A stretch of DNA of 25,479 nt from an uncultured Burkholderiaceae bacterium (GTDB taxonomy: Bacteria; Pseudomonadota; Gammaproteobacteria; Burkholderiales; Burkholderiaceae). Below, one piece after another: positions 23,528 through 25,479 of this stretch. The stretch is from positions 1 through 25,479 of the forward strand of contig CALMPB010000304.1 in the NCBI GenBank assembly GCA_937871985.1, given 5' to 3'. Positions within the stretch are counted from its first letter, which is position 1; the number at the start of each line of letters is the position of its first letter. A model generated the notes under the pieces. That model worked only from the letters and a program-made list of their open reading frames with translations, ran no database searches and was not told the DNA's origin. Both the position numbers and the translations under genes were made by a program.

Positions 23528-25102
23528 GTGACGCCACGTGCCGCCATCCAGCAGATTGCACGAATGGTTCGGGACGATTTCCGCTCTGGCGAACTGTCGC
23601 CCGGAGCGCACAGCGTTGGAGAGATGCTGGCGGCGCAACCCGAAGCCTTGCTGCTGATCGTCGATCTCGCCGGTGCCGAAGGGCGAAAGAAGCGGCCCGA
23701 TGCGGGGATGCATCAGGCGTATTCGTTCATCCTCGGCCAGACGCTGGAGCAGTTGCGTCAGCGAAGCGAAGCCGGCAACAGCCAGGCGAACATGGCCATG
23801 GAGAATGTCAGGGCGGCGATCGCTCAACATATCCGCATGGGCAAGCTCGTGCCAATCGCGGCGATGGCGCTCGTATCGGCGTTTTCACGGGCTGGGATCG
23901 AGCTTGGAGAAGATGTACGAGGCGCGCTGAATCAGGCGATGATCCAAACCGGAGCTGATCAGCAGAACCTCCGGATCCCGGATGCCGCCGAGATGTTGAA
24001 GGAGCTGGTGCAAGCCTGTGCGGGCGATCCGTTCCTGATCCAGAGCCAGTTTGCCGATTTGACGGCAGCCATGCCTACTGGGCTGCAGCTCAATCTGCTG
24101 GAAGGGCTCGTCCTCGCCGACGATGCCAGTTTGCGCGAGGCGGCTATCGGCTGGCTTCTTGCCGAACCGGCGATCGCTACCCCGTTAGCTTCCATGATTG
24201 AAGTGGCCGCCGGGCGTGGGCTGGTATCGGCAACGTCGGTCACGAACCTCATGCTGATCCGCAAGTGGGTACCGGAAGATCGGCGCCGCACGATCGACGC
24301 GATCATCAGAGCCGCCCGCGCTGTCGGGTCGGCGCCGGAGAAGCGCCCCGCAATTCAGGTCAGGGAACTTCTGATATCCGAGCGCGATGGTGCCGGAGCC
24401 CAAAGCATATTTGCGTCGATCAAGGAGGGCAGGAATAACGCGCTGGTGTCCGTCCTGATCAAGCAGGGACATGGTGTACGGGACGCCTGGGTAGCGCGAT
24501 CGCTGAGCAGGCCCGAGATCGAAGACATGCTGGACCATATTGCGTCTGAGATGTCGATCCATGAAGCGACGGCCGAGGACACGGCTTTGATCCTGAGCAG
24601 CGCGTTGGCGGACGGTCCCGCCGGCGCGACACCACCGTTTGGCCTCGTTCAGGCAATCACGCTCGTTGGGCTCTCAGATGTTGCGCCAAACTTTGTGTCG
24701 GTGGATGATCTCGTTGCGTCGATGCTCGCGGATATCGACGCTGCGGCGACCGATACCAAGGCAGTGGAGAAGGCGGTGCGTGGCTCCCGCCGATGGCTGG
24801 CGACAAATCCTCAGCTCAATTCATGGTTCGAAAATGGCGACGATGTTGCTGCCGCGATCAAAGGCAAGCGCAAGATCGAAGACCGGCTCGCCGCGATTAT
24901 TGAGAAGGTGCTGGAACCGAAGCGGGCTTACTGGGCCGGCGTCGTAGCGTGGAGTGCATTCGCACGGCGTGGTGACAGCCACGATTCGGAGTGGATCGAG
25001 ATGGCGCTCGTCGCTCGTGAGATGGCTTCGGAACGGCCCCTGACCGAGATTCCGCTAGCGCGCTTCATCGCCGTGCAAACGGCTGAGGCCGCTCGGATCT
25101 GA
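23528..25102 (+). CDS. Large helical hypothetical protein, 524 aa
   Basis: GTG at 23528 is chosen because AAGGGA lies 8 bases before it; the TTG at 23522 is too close. The protein is soluble, almost wholly alpha-helical and built of HEAT-like short helices: PEALLLIVDLAGAEGRKKRP, LLEGLVLADDASLREAAIGW, EKVLEPKRAYWAGVVAWSAF. A VRAAIAQHIRMGKLVPIAAM segment sits near residue 100. No Cys or His metal motif, Walker box or HTH was found, and there is no signal peptide. Its role is unknown; a protein-binding scaffold would suit the fold, but that is inference. Confidence 0.75.
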   Translation: MTPRAAIQQIARMVRDDFRSGELSPGAHSVGEMLAAQPEALLLIVDLAGAEGRKKRPDAGMHQAYSFILGQTLEQLRQRSEAGNSQANMAMENVRAAIAQHIRMGKLVPIAAMALVSAFSRAGIELGEDVRGALNQAMIQTGADQQNLRIPDAAEMLKELVQACAGDPFLIQSQFADLTAAMPTGLQLNLLEGLVLADDASLREAAIGWLLAEPAIATPLASMIEVAAGRGLVSATSVTNLMLIRKWVPEDRRRTIDAIIRAARAVGSAPEKRPAIQVRELLISERDGAGAQSIFASIKEGRNNALVSVLIKQGHGVRDAWVARSLSRPEIEDMLDHIASEMSIHEATAEDTALILSSALADGPAGATPPFGLVQAITLVGLSDVAPNFVSVDDLVASMLADIDAAATDTKAVEKAVRGSRRWLATNPQLNSWFENGDDVAAAIKGKRKIEDRLAAIIEKVLEPKRAYWAGVVAWSAFARRGDSHDSEWIEMALVAREMASERPLTEIPLARFIAVQTAEAARI

Positions 25103-25479
25103 TTAGCGAACCAAATGGGCGCCGAGGTGCGCGACGTGGAGTACGGTAGGTTGCCAGCGCGCTGGGAAAGCTGGCGATCGGCAATTGGGGAGCCTTCGCA
25201 AGGGATTCGACGACCGTCATGAGGCGCGCAATTGCCTGTCCGGCCAGTGCTGCACGAACGACAGAGTTCCTCGGAGCCAGTCGTCCGCGCGCCGGGCCCG
25301 CAACGGCTTGAGCTGGGCCGAACGCTACGGAAAGCAACAGATGCGAATTTGGCTGTGTTGAATTCTCCGCGCGATTTGATCGCCCCGCGCCTTGAACCTC
25401 CGCCGCCGAGGGGGTAAACATGAGGAGCTGCACAGCGACATCGCAGTTGAAGGGTCAGCGACATCGTAGATGACGTGTG
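25103..25479. other. Right-hand end, no confident gene
   Basis: A minus frame (25065-25433) has one protein-like phrase (GQAIARLMTVVESLAKAPQL) but is otherwise Pro/Arg-rich, overlaps the preceding gene and has no clear start. Plus-strand frames are short. I cannot support a gene here. Confidence 0.3.

Noticed and set aside
1..25479. CRISPR array
   Set aside because: No regularly spaced direct repeats of 23-37 bp were seen anywhere.

Overview
The window looks like accessory DNA (plasmid, integrative element or genomic island) of a high-GC alphaproteobacterium, most likely a sphingomonad. This is inferred from a MucR-type regulator, a DUF736/DUF2493 pair, ParDE, IS5-family elements, high GC at third codon positions and an Omp25-like barrel. 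No rRNA, tRNA, CRISPR array, integrase or conjugation gene was found.

Left part (1-7.2 kb), plasmid/ICE-type housekeeping: a frame-disrupted ParB-C-terminal-like gene, a 531-aa Cys-rich protein of unknown function followed immediately by an M20/M28-like metallopeptidase, a minus-strand MucR-family regulator with a long Lys/Ala/Pro tail, a 1.2-kb region holding a concentric ~250-bp imperfect palindrome, then DUF736 and DUF2493 (SLOG) genes separated by a strong hairpin.

Middle part (7.3-17.2 kb), cargo: an IS5 transposase fragment; a NarL/FixJ response regulator convergent with a hybrid histidine kinase whose membrane input domain resembles RpfC (DSF sensing); then a run of genes for exported proteins (small secreted proteins, a lipoprotein, two paralogous DUF6683-like proteins, a periplasmic ankyrin protein, an Omp25-like barrel broken by one base in a C run, and a secreted protein with an internal duplication). 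A diverged dyad plus an identical 18-bp sequence occurs near both ends of this block (7.3 and 17.0 kb). A 77-nt segment at 16.8 kb can fold as a three-way junction, and a cluster of 12-bp motifs lies at 17.1-17.2 kb. I infer that the two-component pair may control this envelope-directed gene set.

Right part (17.4-25.5 kb), a patchwork: a hemerythrin-domain lipoprotein, a C-terminal scrap of an RND efflux adaptor, an IS5-family element (IS427-like, TA target duplication) inside a membrane-protein gene whose frame is exactly restored on removal, two copies of a ~55-bp interspersed repeat, a parDE toxin-antitoxin operon with a readable promoter/operator, and several genes of unknown function including a 524-aa helical protein.
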